Source: Thiomonas sp. FB-Cd (GTDB lineage: Bacteria; Pseudomonadota; Gammaproteobacteria; Burkholderiales; Burkholderiaceae_C). Taken from it: 64,000 nt of DNA. Positions within the stretch are counted from its first letter, which is position 1. Each line of letters opens with the position of its first letter. The notes below the pieces were generated by a model that was not told where the DNA came from, made no database searches, and worked only from the letters and a program-made list of their open reading frames with translations. Shown piece by piece: positions 14,463-24,787 of this stretch. The stretch spans positions 1,302,001 through 1,366,000 of the forward strand of contig NZ_JPOE01000002.1 of the NCBI RefSeq assembly GCF_000733775.1, given 5' to 3'. The position numbers were made by a program, and so were the translations under genes.

Positions 14463-16720
14463 ACCCGTCCACACCGCACGACCGTTTTGACCAGCCGGCC
14501 CAGGCTGCCGTGGCTGCGGATCAGTATCGCCGTCTGCTCACGGCCGCTCCGTACTCGGCCCTGACCAACCTGGCCACGGGGGCGATCGTCATCTGGGTCT
14601 TGCGCGAGTCGGTTTCCCTGAACCGTCTCTGGGCCTGGGGGCTGGTCCTGGCCTTGGTGCACGGTGCGCACCTTGGTCTTTGGATGCGCAAGCGCAAGCG
14701 CCCCGCCGCGCCCCGGGCGTTGGTGCGATTGCACCGCGTGCTTCGGGCGGGAGCGTGGCTGTCCGGACTGGCCTGGGGAGCCGTTCCGCTCGTTCTGTTT
14801 CCGCCCGGCGCCATGCAACAGGCGTTCATCGTGTTTTTCACTGCTGGCGTCAGTGGCGCAGCGATGACGGCGTTGGCCTTCGACGGTTGGGCGGCGTTCC
14901 TGTTCGTGGTGTCGGCGCTGGTGCCGCTGATGGCCCGTTTGTTCCTCCTGCATGGCAGCATGGCGCATGCGGCAAGCCTCATGGTGGCCATTTATCTCGC
15001 CTATCTCAGCGCGGCCATTCACCACGGCCATCGGCAGTTCGTCCAGTCGCTGAGCTGGCGCAATCAGGCTTTTGAAAACGCTGCCCAACGCGAGCAGCAA
15101 GCGCAACGCCTTCGACGTCTGGCCCAGTTCAACGCGCTGCTCGCCCAGGCCAACCAGCTCGGCTCGACGGCGGACGACGCAGGCGCACTGTATGCGGCGA
15201 TTTGCGAGGCAGCCGTCGAGCACGCCGCGCTGAAATCCGTCTGGATCGGGCGGCTGGACACAGCCACGCAAGACTTTGATGTCCTGGCTGCAGCCACATC
15301 CGGCGGCGAATCGAACGATGCGTGGATCGGCGCAGAGCTTGATGGGCCCGCTGCCCCGGGTTTGGCACGCGCGGCGTGGCGGGAGGATCGTCCGGTATTC
15401 GAACCCCGCAGCCCATCCGGCACGCCCGCGACCGGGGCGAACGCAGCCCTGCCCGTGCACGAACACGGCCGCATCGCTTCGGTGCTGAGCGTGCACGTCG
15501 AGCAGGAAGAAGTGTTCGATGAGGCAACGCGGGATCTTCTCCTCAATTTGGTCGCGAGCATCGAGCGCGGACTTCAAGTGGTGTGGCAGCGCAACCGGAT
15601 CGCCAATTTGCAAAAACTGCACCACGCCCTGATGAGCGAAGGCGATGTGGTGCTGCAAGCGCGCAGCGTTCCCGAGATGCTGGTGCGCTCGTGTCAAAAG
15701 CTCACCCAAGGCACGCAGTTCCACGCCGCCTGGGTTGCGCGCCCCGACGAGCGCGGCCACATCGATGTCATCGCACGCGCCGGCACCGGCGCCAGCCAGC
15801 TCGACGCGCTCGACATCAACATCAACGACGACAACAAGTCGCCCCTGGCCATCCGGGTCTGGATCAGCCACGGGGTCGCCCTCAGTGACGACCTGCTCGA
15901 GGACTCGACCATGGCACCGTGGCACGCGTCGCTCGCAGCGCATGGGTGGCGCGCCGCGCTGGCCGCTCCGGTCTTCCGCGGCGGCGAGATCTGGGCCGTG
16001 CTTGTCTTCGTTTCGCCCCACGCGCATGTGTTTGACACGCAAACGATCGAACTGTGTGAGCGCGTGGCCGAACTGCTCGGACACGGTCTGGATGAACTCG
16101 ATTTGAAGCAGCGCCTGGGCGATCTTCAGCGCCAGGAGGCCCACCGCGCCCGGCACGATCCACTCACGGGGTTGGCCAACCGCTTTGCCCTCGAGCAACA
16201 CCTGCCGCGGGCCATCGCGCGCGCGCATGCCCACGGCCGCGCGCTGGCCCTGGGCATGATCGATCTGGACAACTTCAAGCCCGTCAATGACACATGGGGC
16301 CACGAGGCGGGCGACCAGCTGCTGCGTGAGTTGGGCATGCGCCTCCAATCGCGAATTCGCGAATCGGATTTCCTCGTCCGCTTAGGTGGAGACGAGTTCG
16401 TGGTGGTCATCGAAGGGATTGACAAGAAACGCGTCATCGAAACGCTCGAGCAGGCTTTTGCCCGCCTGCACCAGGCCGTGGAGACGCCCTTTGCGCTCGG
16501 CACGGGAGCGCTGATTCCTATCGACATGACCATGGGCATCGCCCTGTATCCGTTCGATGCGGGCGATGCCGATTCCCTGATGCGCCAAGCCGATGGGGCC
16601 ATGTATCAGGCCAAGCTGCACAAGGGCGACCGGCAACGCTGGTGGCAGCTGGGCGCAGCCAGCGCCGAACTGTTCAGGCACGCCAAAGCGCTTGACGCGC
16701 GGGCCGAAGCGTCCACTTAA
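14390..16720 (+). CDS. Membrane GAF-GAF-GGDEF diguanylate cyclase, N-terminus supplied by IS end
   Basis: The 776-residue protein has about six membrane helices (about 60-215), two GAF-like domains (about 255-400 and 410-560) and a C-terminal GGDEF domain with intact GGDEF (666-670) and I-site RESD five residues before it, so it should be an active, feedback-inhibited diguanylate cyclase. The ATG at 14390 lies inside the last codons of tnpB, and about 24 codons come from the IS right end. Other starts are GTG at 14453 (also IS) and GTG at 14510 (native). The IS probably separated this gene from its native start or promoter. Its GGDEF closely resembles that of the 9802-13020 protein. Confidence 0.85.
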   Translation: MRSAVGIPVLPAQAVAKAKGGVDVNPSTPHDRFDQPAQAAVAADQYRRLLTAAPYSALTNLATGAIVIWVLRESVSLNRLWAWGLVLALVHGAHLGLWMRKRKRPAAPRALVRLHRVLRAGAWLSGLAWGAVPLVLFPPGAMQQAFIVFFTAGVSGAAMTALAFDGWAAFLFVVSALVPLMARLFLLHGSMAHAASLMVAIYLAYLSAAIHHGHRQFVQSLSWRNQAFENAAQREQQAQRLRRLAQFNALLAQANQLGSTADDAGALYAAICEAAVEHAALKSVWIGRLDTATQDFDVLAAATSGGESNDAWIGAELDGPAAPGLARAAWREDRPVFEPRSPSGTPATGANAALPVHEHGRIASVLSVHVEQEEVFDEATRDLLLNLVASIERGLQVVWQRNRIANLQKLHHALMSEGDVVLQARSVPEMLVRSCQKLTQGTQFHAAWVARPDERGHIDVIARAGTGASQLDALDININDDNKSPLAIRVWISHGVALSDDLLEDSTMAPWHASLAAHGWRAALAAPVFRGGEIWAVLVFVSPHAHVFDTQTIELCERVAELLGHGLDELDLKQRLGDLQRQEAHRARHDPLTGLANRFALEQHLPRAIARAHAHGRALALGMIDLDNFKPVNDTWGHEAGDQLLRELGMRLQSRIRESDFLVRLGGDEFVVVIEGIDKKRVIETLEQAFARLHQAVETPFALGTGALIPIDMTMGIALYPFDAGDADSLMRQADGAMYQAKLHKGDRQRWWQLGAASAELFRHAKALDARAEAST

Positions 16721-17126
16721 ACACGCTGGTCCTTGACGTGCACCCCGGGTCGGATCCCGCCGTGCGCAGCGCTCGCCTCATGCGTCGCAGGCGACGGGCG
16801 GCCGTGACGCCGGCAGCGGTCTGCATGCGCTGACCGACCCGGGCTGGGTGCAGGCGGCTGGCGGGCGACTTCGTGACCGGCGCAGCGTAGGGCAGGCCGC
16901 GGATGGGCGGCGCCGCACAGGGCCCTTGAATTTCATGGCGGTGCTCGCATATTCAGGATGTATTGCAAATGGGCTCGCACGGCACGTGCCGTCTTCGTTT
17001 GCACCTGACGGGGCGGGTGTGGTCTGCACAGACGCCCACCGCCGCGCCGGGCCGTTTGCAACCGTTGTCGTGTCGACCCCGGCTGCCCATCCAGGCGCAG
17101 CCATATCGAATCAAGGAGCATGCATC
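16721..17126. other. Intergenic region and leader of the hsp20 pair
   Basis: About 400 bases separate the diguanylate cyclase gene from the first hsp20. An open frame runs through it into hsp20, but it lacks coding character. It holds the candidate heat-shock promoter described separately and a leader of roughly 170 bases; I could not identify an RNA thermometer by eye. Confidence 0.45.
16925..16952 (+). promoter_or_regulatory. Candidate sigma-32 (RpoH) promoter for hsp20 genes
   Basis: CTTGAA (16925-16930) is followed after 13 bases by CTCGCATAT (16944-16952), a partial match to the RpoH consensus CTTGAA and CCCCATNT. It would give a leader of about 170 bases before the first hsp20. Confidence 0.35.
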
Positions 17127-17573
17127 ATGGTTGGTACATTGATGAGAACCCCGGCGAGCTGGCTCGGCGAGCTCGACCGCTTCCAGCGCGAATTGGATCG
17201 CCGCTACGGGGCCTTCGGATTGCCCGTGAGCATCCGTGCGGCAAGCGGCGCGGCCTTTCCGGCGATCAACATCGGCTCCACGCCCACCGCTGTCGACGTT
17301 TACGCGTTTGCCCCCGGGCTGGACGCCTCCAAGCTGGAGGTCACCGTGGACAACAATCTGTTGACCCTGACCGGGGAGCGCAAGCTTGAAGCGCCCGACG
17401 CCAAGAGCACCGTATATGCGCAAGAGCGCTTTGCCGGCGCCTTCCGCCGTGTCATCAGTCTTCCCGAGGACGTGGACCCCACCAAGGTCGAAGCGCATTA
17501 CAAGGACGGCGTCGTGCACGTGAGCATCGCGCGCCGCGCCTCCGTGCAGCCGCGGCGCATCACGGTGAACTGA
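17127..17573 (+). CDS. Hsp20 small heat-shock protein (first copy)
   Basis: The 148-residue protein has an alpha-crystallin domain from about residue 45, including AVDVYAFAPGLDASKLEV, the strand NNLLTLTGER and the typical DGVVHVSI near the C-terminus. Small heat-shock proteins are ATP-independent holdases that form oligomers in the cytoplasm. The C-terminal I-x-I/V anchor appears as RRITVN. AAGGAG (17113-17118) sits eight bases before the ATG. A second hsp20 follows after 25 bases, so the pair is an operon. Confidence 0.92.
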   Translation: MVGTLMRTPASWLGELDRFQRELDRRYGAFGLPVSIRAASGAAFPAINIGSTPTAVDVYAFAPGLDASKLEVTVDNNLLTLTGERKLEAPDAKSTVYAQERFAGAFRRVISLPEDVDPTKVEAHYKDGVVHVSIARRASVQPRRITVN

Positions 17574-17598
17574 AATCGCCCCCATTGGAGAACGCATC

Positions 17599-17988
17599 AT
17601 GAACAGTGAAGTCAGCAAGACCGACCAGGCACCGACCCCAGAGACCGTGCGCAGCGCCCAACCCCTCACCCCGGCAGTGGACATCATCGAAGATGTCGAA
17701 GGCATCAGCCTGTACGCCGATATGCCTGGCGTGCCCAAGGAATCCCTGCACGTCCAGGTGGAGGGCGATACGCTCACGCTGCGCGGCGAAATGAGTATTC
17801 CGCTGCCGCAGGGAATGGATCCCTTCTACGCGGAAATGCGCAGCAGCGCCTGGGAACGCAGCTTTACGCTGTCGCGAGAGCTGGACCCGTCCAATATCCA
17901 GGCCAGCATGAAAGATGGCGTGCTGAGCCTGCGTATTCCGAAGGCCGAGCACGCCAAGCCTCGCACGGTGGAAGTCAAGCTGGGCTGA
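17599..17988 (+). CDS. Hsp20 small heat-shock protein (second copy)
   Basis: The 129-residue protein has a more divergent alpha-crystallin domain: VDIIEDVEGISLYADMPGV, VEGDTLTLRGE and DGVLSLRIPKAE. The C-terminus PRTVEVKLG carries the V-x-V anchor. It begins 25 bases after the first copy with a GGAG site, and a strong terminator follows, so the pair forms one transcript. Paired small heat-shock proteins often co-assemble; that is an inference here. Confidence 0.92.
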   Translation: MNSEVSKTDQAPTPETVRSAQPLTPAVDIIEDVEGISLYADMPGVPKESLHVQVEGDTLTLRGEMSIPLPQGMDPFYAEMRSSAWERSFTLSRELDPSNIQASMKDGVLSLRIPKAEHAKPRTVEVKLG

Positions 17989-18031
17989 AACCTGGCGAAA
18001 GGGGAAAAGGCGCCGCCCTCAAGCCTGCAGG

Positions 18032-18053
18032 GCGGCCTTCGGGCCGCGTTTTT
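18032..18053 (+). terminator. Rho-independent terminator after hsp20 pair
   Basis: A six-base-pair stem GCGGCC/GGCCGC with loop TTCG (18032-18047) is followed by GTTTTT. It lies about 45 bases after the second hsp20 stop. An overlapping alternative stem (CCGCCC with GGGCGG) lies just upstream. Confidence 0.8.
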
Positions 18054-18152
18054 CGAGTGAGCACGATCCTGGGCGCATCGCCTGCGTGCAGGCCAAGGTG
18101 CACGCAGGCAAGCCTCACCGCCCCCGACGCGAGGGGCGGCGTTCGGCGCGAG

Positions 18153-18623
18153 CTAGGCGCGCAACGTCGCCACGAGGCGCTGGGGATGCAGCAACACATC
18201 GAGCGCATCCATGATCGAGCGCGCCAGCATATCCGCGGCCACCAGGGTCTGCGCGGCGCATCCCTCCTCGCCCAAAACCGCAATCCCCAGCGCCGCCGCT
18301 TGCAGCATGCGTGCATCGTTGCGTCCATTGCCGATGGCCACCACCCCTGCCGGGCCAAGCGCCAGCACGTACTCGCGTTTGATGCGGCCCTGGTCAATGC
18401 TCGGCAGCACGTGCAGCTTGCAGCCCAGGCCCTGCAACTCAAGGGCGGCCGTGCCGTGGGTGTCGCCGGTGACGACGTGCAGTGTCATGTCCGTGCCAAG
18501 GCGTTGCAGCCGCTCGCCAAGGCCCGGCAGCAGCCGGCCATCGGTGGCCAGCGTGCCGTTGAAATCCAGCACCAGGTCCGTCAGGTGCAGGGTGCCGAAA
18601 TCGGGAATCTCATAGGTGCGCAT
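18153..18623 (-). CDS. HAD-family hydrolase, small cytosolic phosphatase type
   Basis: The 156-residue protein has the HAD core motifs: LVLDFNGTLA (motif I), VVTGDT (motif II), a Lys in IKREY (motif III) and GNGRNDARML (motif IV). The DFNGT form and lack of a cap place it among the soluble P-type-ATPase-like phosphatases. The second motif I acid is Asn, as in that subgroup, which may alter activity. It is divergent from the DUF255 gene and stands alone. The substrate is unknown. Confidence 0.85.
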   Translation of the reverse strand: MRTYEIPDFGTLHLTDLVLDFNGTLATDGRLLPGLGERLQRLGTDMTLHVVTGDTHGTAALELQGLGCKLHVLPSIDQGRIKREYVLALGPAGVVAIGNGRNDARMLQAAALGIAVLGEEGCAAQTLVAADMLARSIMDALDVLLHPQRLVATLRA

Positions 18624-18684
18624 GCTTGGCCTCGTCTGAAGAGCAAGCGGCAGTTTAGGGGCTCGCGCGGGTCATAATCGAGCT

Positions 18685-20982
18685 ATGCAACCCCATTGGT
18701 CCCGGCCCCTGTGCGCCCTGCTCCTGCTGGCAGCAGGCTCTTGCGCGGCGGCGCCCGCGCATGAACCCAGTCGCGCTGCGAGCGGGCCCGCTCCTCCAGG
18801 CGTGGCGGCGAATGCGGAAATCGCCGCAAGCTCCAGCCCCTATTTGCGCATGCATGCCGCCAACGCCGTGCACTGGCTGCCCTGGGGTGCGCAGGCGTTT
18901 GCGCAGGCGCAACGTACGCATAAGCCGATTTTTGTGACCACGGGATTTTTCGCGTGCTTCTGGTGCCACGCCATGGATCGCACGGTGTTCGCCGACCCGG
19001 CGATCGCCAGGCTGCTCAATCGGGATTTCGTGAGCGTTGTGGTCGACCGCGAACAGCGCCCCGACCTGGACCAATCCTTCGTGCTGGCACGCGTCATCCT
19101 CGACCACGGCTCAAGCGGCTGGCCCAACAACCTCGTGCTCACGCCCCAAGGCCTTCCGTTCGCTGCCTTTGGGGTGCTGCCTCCGCGAACCACGAAGCGG
19201 CAGGCCGGCTTCACCGAGGTCATGCAGCGCATCCATGCTGTGTGGCAGCGCGACCCGCAGGCCATCGAAGCCCAGGCCCAGACCGTGCGCTTGGCCATGC
19301 AACGGGTGCAACAAGCCAGTCGCCAACCCGGCGTGGTTGCGCCGCAGCGCTGGCGCAGCCAGGCCCTGGCTGCGGCCAGCGCAACGTTCGATCCCCTTGG
19401 CGGCGGCTTTGATGCCGGCTCCGATCGCTTTCCCCATGCGCCGCTGCTGGCCTTTCTTCAGGGCAGTGGCGACGCGCAGGCGCGTCAAAGCGTGGATATG
19501 ACGCTGCGCGCCATGGCTGAGGGAGGCATCATGGATCAGCTTGACGGCGGATTTCATCGCTACGCCATCGACCCGCAGTGGTCAGTCCCGCATTTCGAGA
19601 AAATGCTGTCCGACAACGCGCAGTTGCTCGCGCTGTATGCACAGGCTGCAGCCAGCGAGCATGATGGGTTCTTCGCGCAGGTCGCGCAGCGCACGGCTGC
19701 CTTCATGCTCGATCGCCTGCAACTGCCCGACGGCGCCTTCGCCAGCAGCGTGAGCAGCGAAACTGGCGGCATCGAGGGAGCGCCCTATACCTGGAGCGCC
19801 GCGCGCATCCGGTCCGTGCTCGGCCAGGCCGACGCCGATCGCTGGCTGCAGCTCTACGCACTGGTGGCGCTGCCGCCTGCGCCCGGCAGCGATCGTCAAC
19901 CGCAGGCGTCGGTGCTGCGTGTCAATCCTGCAGCAAGCGCCGATGCCACCGATGCGCAACTGGCCGCACGCATCGCCGCGCTTGCCCCGCTGCGCGAGCG
20001 CCTGCTCGCTGCCCGGGCGCAACGCCCGCAGCCTGCGCGCGATGGCGTGGCCGTCCTTGCCGCCAATGGCCTGGCCATCGCCGCCTTGGCCGATGCGGGG
20101 GCGGCGATGGGCGAACCGCAGTGGGTCCATGCGGCCTCGCGCGCCGCGCAAACCCTGTGGCGCGCAGCCTGGAATCCGCAGACCCGAACCCTGGCGCACG
20201 AAGTGGTTGCTGGGGTCGCGGCAGGCCCGGGGCTGCTGGCCGACGACGCCCTGTTCGGGCAAGGCTTGTTGCATTTGTACCGCGTCACGCACGAGGCCAT
20301 CTGGCTTGAGCGCGCCGAGCAGGTGGCCACGGCCATGCGCGGCCAGTACCGCCGGCGCGACGGCAGCCTGCGCAGCACGCTCGATGCCACGATGCCTGCG
20401 CCCGCGCTGGGCGACTCGCACGAGCCCAGCGCGCAGTCCGCTGCCATCGCGCTGTGGCTCGAACTTGCGCAGACCACGGCAAAGCCGGGCTACGCGCAGG
20501 ATGCGCAGCGCGCGCTGGCGAGCTTTGCCGGCTTCATCCAGCGTGCTCCGGTGGGGTTCGGCAGCCTGCTTGCAGCGCTCGACGCGTCACCGCAAGGCGC
20601 TTCAACGCCCGCGCAGGACTCCGCCGGTGTGGTGCGTGCCCTCGCGCGGCTGACGCCAGGCGCAGGCGGCGTGTCGGCACCACTGCAGGTGACGCTGATC
20701 ATTGCGCCGGGCTACCACGTCAACGCCAACCCGGCCAGCAAACCCTACCTGATTGCGACCAGCGTGCTGGTGCACGGCAAGCCTGCCAGCGGTGTGCGCT
20801 ATCCCCCCAGCCGCGTGTTGCGGCTGCAAAGCGGCCTGCGGCTTGCGGTGCTCGAAGGCCGCGTCACCCTCACCGTGCCCGTGGCCGGTGCGCCCCCCGC
20901 GCAGGTGCAGGTGCGGGTCCAGGCCTGTGACGACAAGGCTTGCCTGGCGCCATCGCTGCTCACGCTCGCGGTTGCCCAATGA
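18685..20982 (+). CDS. Exported DUF255/YyaL-type thioredoxin-like protein with C-terminal DsbD-alpha-like domain
   Basis: The 765-residue protein has a signal peptide (cleavage likely after SCAAA). A thioredoxin-like DUF255 domain (about 45-215) carries ACFWCHAMDRTVF, where the family usually has CHWCH. A long alpha/alpha-toroid region follows (about 220-640). The last 110 residues resemble the DsbD N-terminal domain (GYHVNANPASKPYLI, with the Cys pair in QACDDKACLAP). YyaL-type proteins are normally cytoplasmic and lack this tail, so an exported thiol-redox role is inferred. Its stop overlaps the FGGY kinase start (ATGA), so the two genes are coupled. Confidence 0.82.
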   Translation: MQPHWSRPLCALLLLAAGSCAAAPAHEPSRAASGPAPPGVAANAEIAASSSPYLRMHAANAVHWLPWGAQAFAQAQRTHKPIFVTTGFFACFWCHAMDRTVFADPAIARLLNRDFVSVVVDREQRPDLDQSFVLARVILDHGSSGWPNNLVLTPQGLPFAAFGVLPPRTTKRQAGFTEVMQRIHAVWQRDPQAIEAQAQTVRLAMQRVQQASRQPGVVAPQRWRSQALAAASATFDPLGGGFDAGSDRFPHAPLLAFLQGSGDAQARQSVDMTLRAMAEGGIMDQLDGGFHRYAIDPQWSVPHFEKMLSDNAQLLALYAQAAASEHDGFFAQVAQRTAAFMLDRLQLPDGAFASSVSSETGGIEGAPYTWSAARIRSVLGQADADRWLQLYALVALPPAPGSDRQPQASVLRVNPAASADATDAQLAARIAALAPLRERLLAARAQRPQPARDGVAVLAANGLAIAALADAGAAMGEPQWVHAASRAAQTLWRAAWNPQTRTLAHEVVAGVAAGPGLLADDALFGQGLLHLYRVTHEAIWLERAEQVATAMRGQYRRRDGSLRSTLDATMPAPALGDSHEPSAQSAAIALWLELAQTTAKPGYAQDAQRALASFAGFIQRAPVGFGSLLAALDASPQGASTPAQDSAGVVRALARLTPGAGGVSAPLQVTLIIAPGYHVNANPASKPYLIATSVLVHGKPASGVRYPPSRVLRLQSGLRLAVLEGRVTLTVPVAGAPPAQVQVRVQACDDKACLAPSLLTLAVAQ

Positions 20983-22250
20983 GCACGGATCTGGCACTCG
21001 GCCTGGACTTCGGCACCAGCGGGGCCCGATGCTGCGTGATCGATGCCGGCGAGCGCGTGCTGTTTGCATCCGGCTGCGCCTTTGCGGCGCCGCGTGCGCA
21101 AACCCCGCAGGATTGGGCCGCCGCACTCGCCACCGTGCTCAGTGCGCTGCCCGCGACGCTGCGCGCGCGGCTTGCCTGCATGGCGATCTGCGCCACCTCG
21201 GGCACCGTGCTTCTGGCCGATGCCGCACTGCAGCCCGTGGGCCCTGCGCTGGCCTACTTCGATCACCGGGCCGAGAGCCTGGCGCGCGATCTGCACCACA
21301 CGCTGAGCGCGCCCGCGCAGGTGGACGCGCTCGCCCGACTGCTGTGGCTGTGGCGCGATGCGGCCGGCGCGCCGGTGGCGCACGCCTTGCACCAGGCCGA
21401 CTGGATCGCGGCCCTGCTGCTGGGCCACGCCCCGGCCACGGATTGGCACAACGCATTGAAGACCGGCGCCGATGTCCTGCACGCCCGATGGCCCGAGGCG
21501 GTGCGCGCCCTGCCCTTTGGCGCGATGCTTCCGGCCCTCAGGGCCCCGGGCAGCGTGCTCGGGCGCATTGGCGCGCAGGCCGCACGGCGCCACGGTCTTC
21601 CGCGCGGGGTGGTGCTGCGCGCAGGCACCACCGACAGCAACGCCGCGTTCCTCGCCACGGGTGCCCACCGACCGGGCCAGGCCGTCACGACCCTGGGCAG
21701 CACCCTCACGCTCAAGCTGCTTAGCGCCCGCCGCGTGGATGCCGCTCCGTATGGCGTGTACAGCCACCGTTGGGGCGACCTGTGGCTGGCCGGCGGCGCA
21801 AGCAACGCCGGTGGCGCCGCTCTGCGCCAGATGTTCAGCGACGCAGAACTGCAGGCTTTGAGTGCGCGCATCGACCCGGACGCCGACAGCCCGCTCGATC
21901 TGTACCCGCTGCCCGCTGCGGGTGAGCGCTTTCCGCTGCACGACCCGGCCATGGCGCCGCGCCTGACGCCGCGCCCGCGCGACGATGCCGCGTATCTGCA
22001 TGGGCTGTTGCAGGCGCTGGCGCGCATCGAGGCCCTCGGCTATGGGCTGCTTGCCGAGCTCGGCGCCACGCCGGCCACCGAGGTCCTCACCACCGGGGGC
22101 GGCGCCCGCAATCCGACGTGGACCCGTTTGCGCGAGCGCGCCCTGGGCCTTCCGGTGCACCAAGCCGCGCAGACCGAAGCCGCCTTCGGCGCGGCGCGCC
22201 TGGCGTTGCACGGCATCGATGCGTTGCGCCCCCGCAGCGAAGGGGCCTGA
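20979..22250 (+). CDS. FGGY-family carbohydrate kinase (pentulose kinase-like)
   Basis: The 423-residue protein has the ASKHA fold: phosphate 1 motif LGLDFGTSGARCCVID at the start, ATSGT near 70, and phosphate 2-type TTLGSTLTLKLL near 240, with adenosine motif VLTTGGGARNPTW near 370. It is shorter than typical xylulokinase (about 480), as in the D-ribulokinase-like branch found in some bacteria and plants. The substrate cannot be fixed from sequence. The ATG at 20979 overlaps the preceding stop (ATGA). It converges on def with a 15-base gap. Confidence 0.83.
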   Translation: MSTDLALGLDFGTSGARCCVIDAGERVLFASGCAFAAPRAQTPQDWAAALATVLSALPATLRARLACMAICATSGTVLLADAALQPVGPALAYFDHRAESLARDLHHTLSAPAQVDALARLLWLWRDAAGAPVAHALHQADWIAALLLGHAPATDWHNALKTGADVLHARWPEAVRALPFGAMLPALRAPGSVLGRIGAQAARRHGLPRGVVLRAGTTDSNAAFLATGAHRPGQAVTTLGSTLTLKLLSARRVDAAPYGVYSHRWGDLWLAGGASNAGGAALRQMFSDAELQALSARIDPDADSPLDLYPLPAAGERFPLHDPAMAPRLTPRPRDDAAYLHGLLQALARIEALGYGLLAELGATPATEVLTTGGGARNPTWTRLRERALGLPVHQAAQTEAAFGAARLALHGIDALRPRSEGA

Positions 22251-22265
22251 GAGCGCGCGCGGCGC

Positions 22266-22796
22266 TCACTCCGCGGGCAAGTCCGGCTCGTCCAGTGCGT
22301 CGAGAAAGCCAAAGCGCGTGAAGTCCCGCATGCGCATCGGGTAGAGCTTGCCGATGAGGTGGTCGCACTCGTGCTGCACCACCCGCGCGTGGAAGCCGTC
22401 CACCGTGCGGTCGATGGGCTGCCCGTGCGCATCAAAGCCCGTGTAGCGGATGCCGGCAAAGCGCGGCACCACGCCACGCAGGCCTGGCACCGACAGGCAG
22501 CCCTCCCAGCCCTCTTCCATGGCGTCCGACAGGGGCTCGATGCGGGGGTTGCACAAGACGGTGAACGGAACCTCCGGCGCGTGCGGGTAGCGCGCGTTAT
22601 GCCCGAAGCCGAAGATCACGACGGCCAGATCCACGCCGATTTGTGGCGCTGCCAGGCCTGCGCCCTCGGCCGCACGCATCGTGTCGATCAGATCGTTGAC
22701 CAACGCGCTCAGCTCGGGGGTGCCGAACGCCTGCACGGGCTTGGCCACGCGCAGCAGGCGCGCATCGCCCATCTTCAGAATGTCTCGCACGGCCAT
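22266..22796 (-). CDS. def: Peptide deformylase
   Basis: The 176-residue enzyme removes the formyl group from new proteins. All three motifs are present: [18 protein letters not shown] (metal Cys) and QHECDHLIG (metal His pair and catalytic Glu). ATG at 22796 is preferred over the TTG at 22802 because GGAG lies seven bases before it. This looks like a second-type deformylase rather than the one next to fmt, since no fmt is nearby; the genome may hold another copy. Confidence 0.95.
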   Translation of the reverse strand: MAVRDILKMGDARLLRVAKPVQAFGTPELSALVNDLIDTMRAAEGAGLAAPQIGVDLAVVIFGFGHNARYPHAPEVPFTVLCNPRIEPLSDAMEEGWEGCLSVPGLRGVVPRFAGIRYTGFDAHGQPIDRTVDGFHARVVQHECDHLIGKLYPMRMRDFTRFGFLDALDEPDLPAE

Positions 22797-22848
22797 TGCC
22801 AATCTCCGGATGCACCGATGCTGCCGGCTCGTGAATGGGTCCTGCCGC

Positions 22849-23373
22849 TCAGATCTTCCAGCGCTCCGCCAACCTGGGCGGGCGCAAGGTGTCGTACTCT
22901 TCGAAGGGCTGGTGGATCCAGGGGCTCGAGGGCAGCATTTCGACGTAATAATCCGGCAGGATCGTCGAGATGCCCTTGACCCAGATCACCGCGGTGCGCA
23001 TCTCGGTGATTTTCAGCGCGCTTCCGAGAAGCCGGTTGGCCACAGCCTTGAGCGTTTCACCCGAATCGGCCAGATCATCCACCAGCAGCACCCGGCCTTC
23101 GAGTTCACCGCGTGGCATGGTGATGTAGTTGGCCAGATCCAGGTGCCCCTGCTTGGTGCCGGCACTCTCGCGGTAGGAGCTGGTCGACATGATCGCCAGC
23201 GGCTTGTCGAACACCCGCGACAGGATGTCCCCTGGACGCGTCCCGCCCCGCGCCAGACACAGGATCTGGTCGAACTCCCAACCAGACTTGTAAATCTTGA
23301 GCGCGAGCTTTTCGATCAGGGCGTGGTATTCGTCCCAGGATACGTACATGTGCTTGCCGTCTTCGCTGAGCAT
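22849..23373 (-). CDS. Purine-type phosphoribosyltransferase
   Basis: The 174-residue protein has the PRPP-binding motif [13 protein letters not shown] (about 95-107) and the type I PRTase layout, including the hood segment near ARGGTRPG. It sits just after purA in the same direction, 47 bases apart, a common betaproteobacterial order, suggesting purine salvage (hypoxanthine, guanine or xanthine). Substrate choice is not decided by sequence. A second Met at 23349 is an alternative start. Confidence 0.88.
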   Translation of the reverse strand: MLSEDGKHMYVSWDEYHALIEKLALKIYKSGWEFDQILCLARGGTRPGDILSRVFDKPLAIMSTSSYRESAGTKQGHLDLANYITMPRGELEGRVLLVDDLADSGETLKAVANRLLGSALKITEMRTAVIWVKGISTILPDYYVEMLPSSPWIHQPFEEYDTLRPPRLAERWKI

Positions 23374-23420
23374 GGTCGTGGTGAGGTTGACGTGAAGGAA
23401 GCCGCTGGCGAGCAGGTCGC

Positions 23421-24776
<1,356 letters not shown>

Positions 24777-24787
24777 TCACGCTTGCA

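Noticed and set aside
16848..17126. N-terminal extension of the first Hsp20
   Set aside because: The extra 93 codons are not Hsp20-like, and a good AAGGAG lies before ATG 17127.
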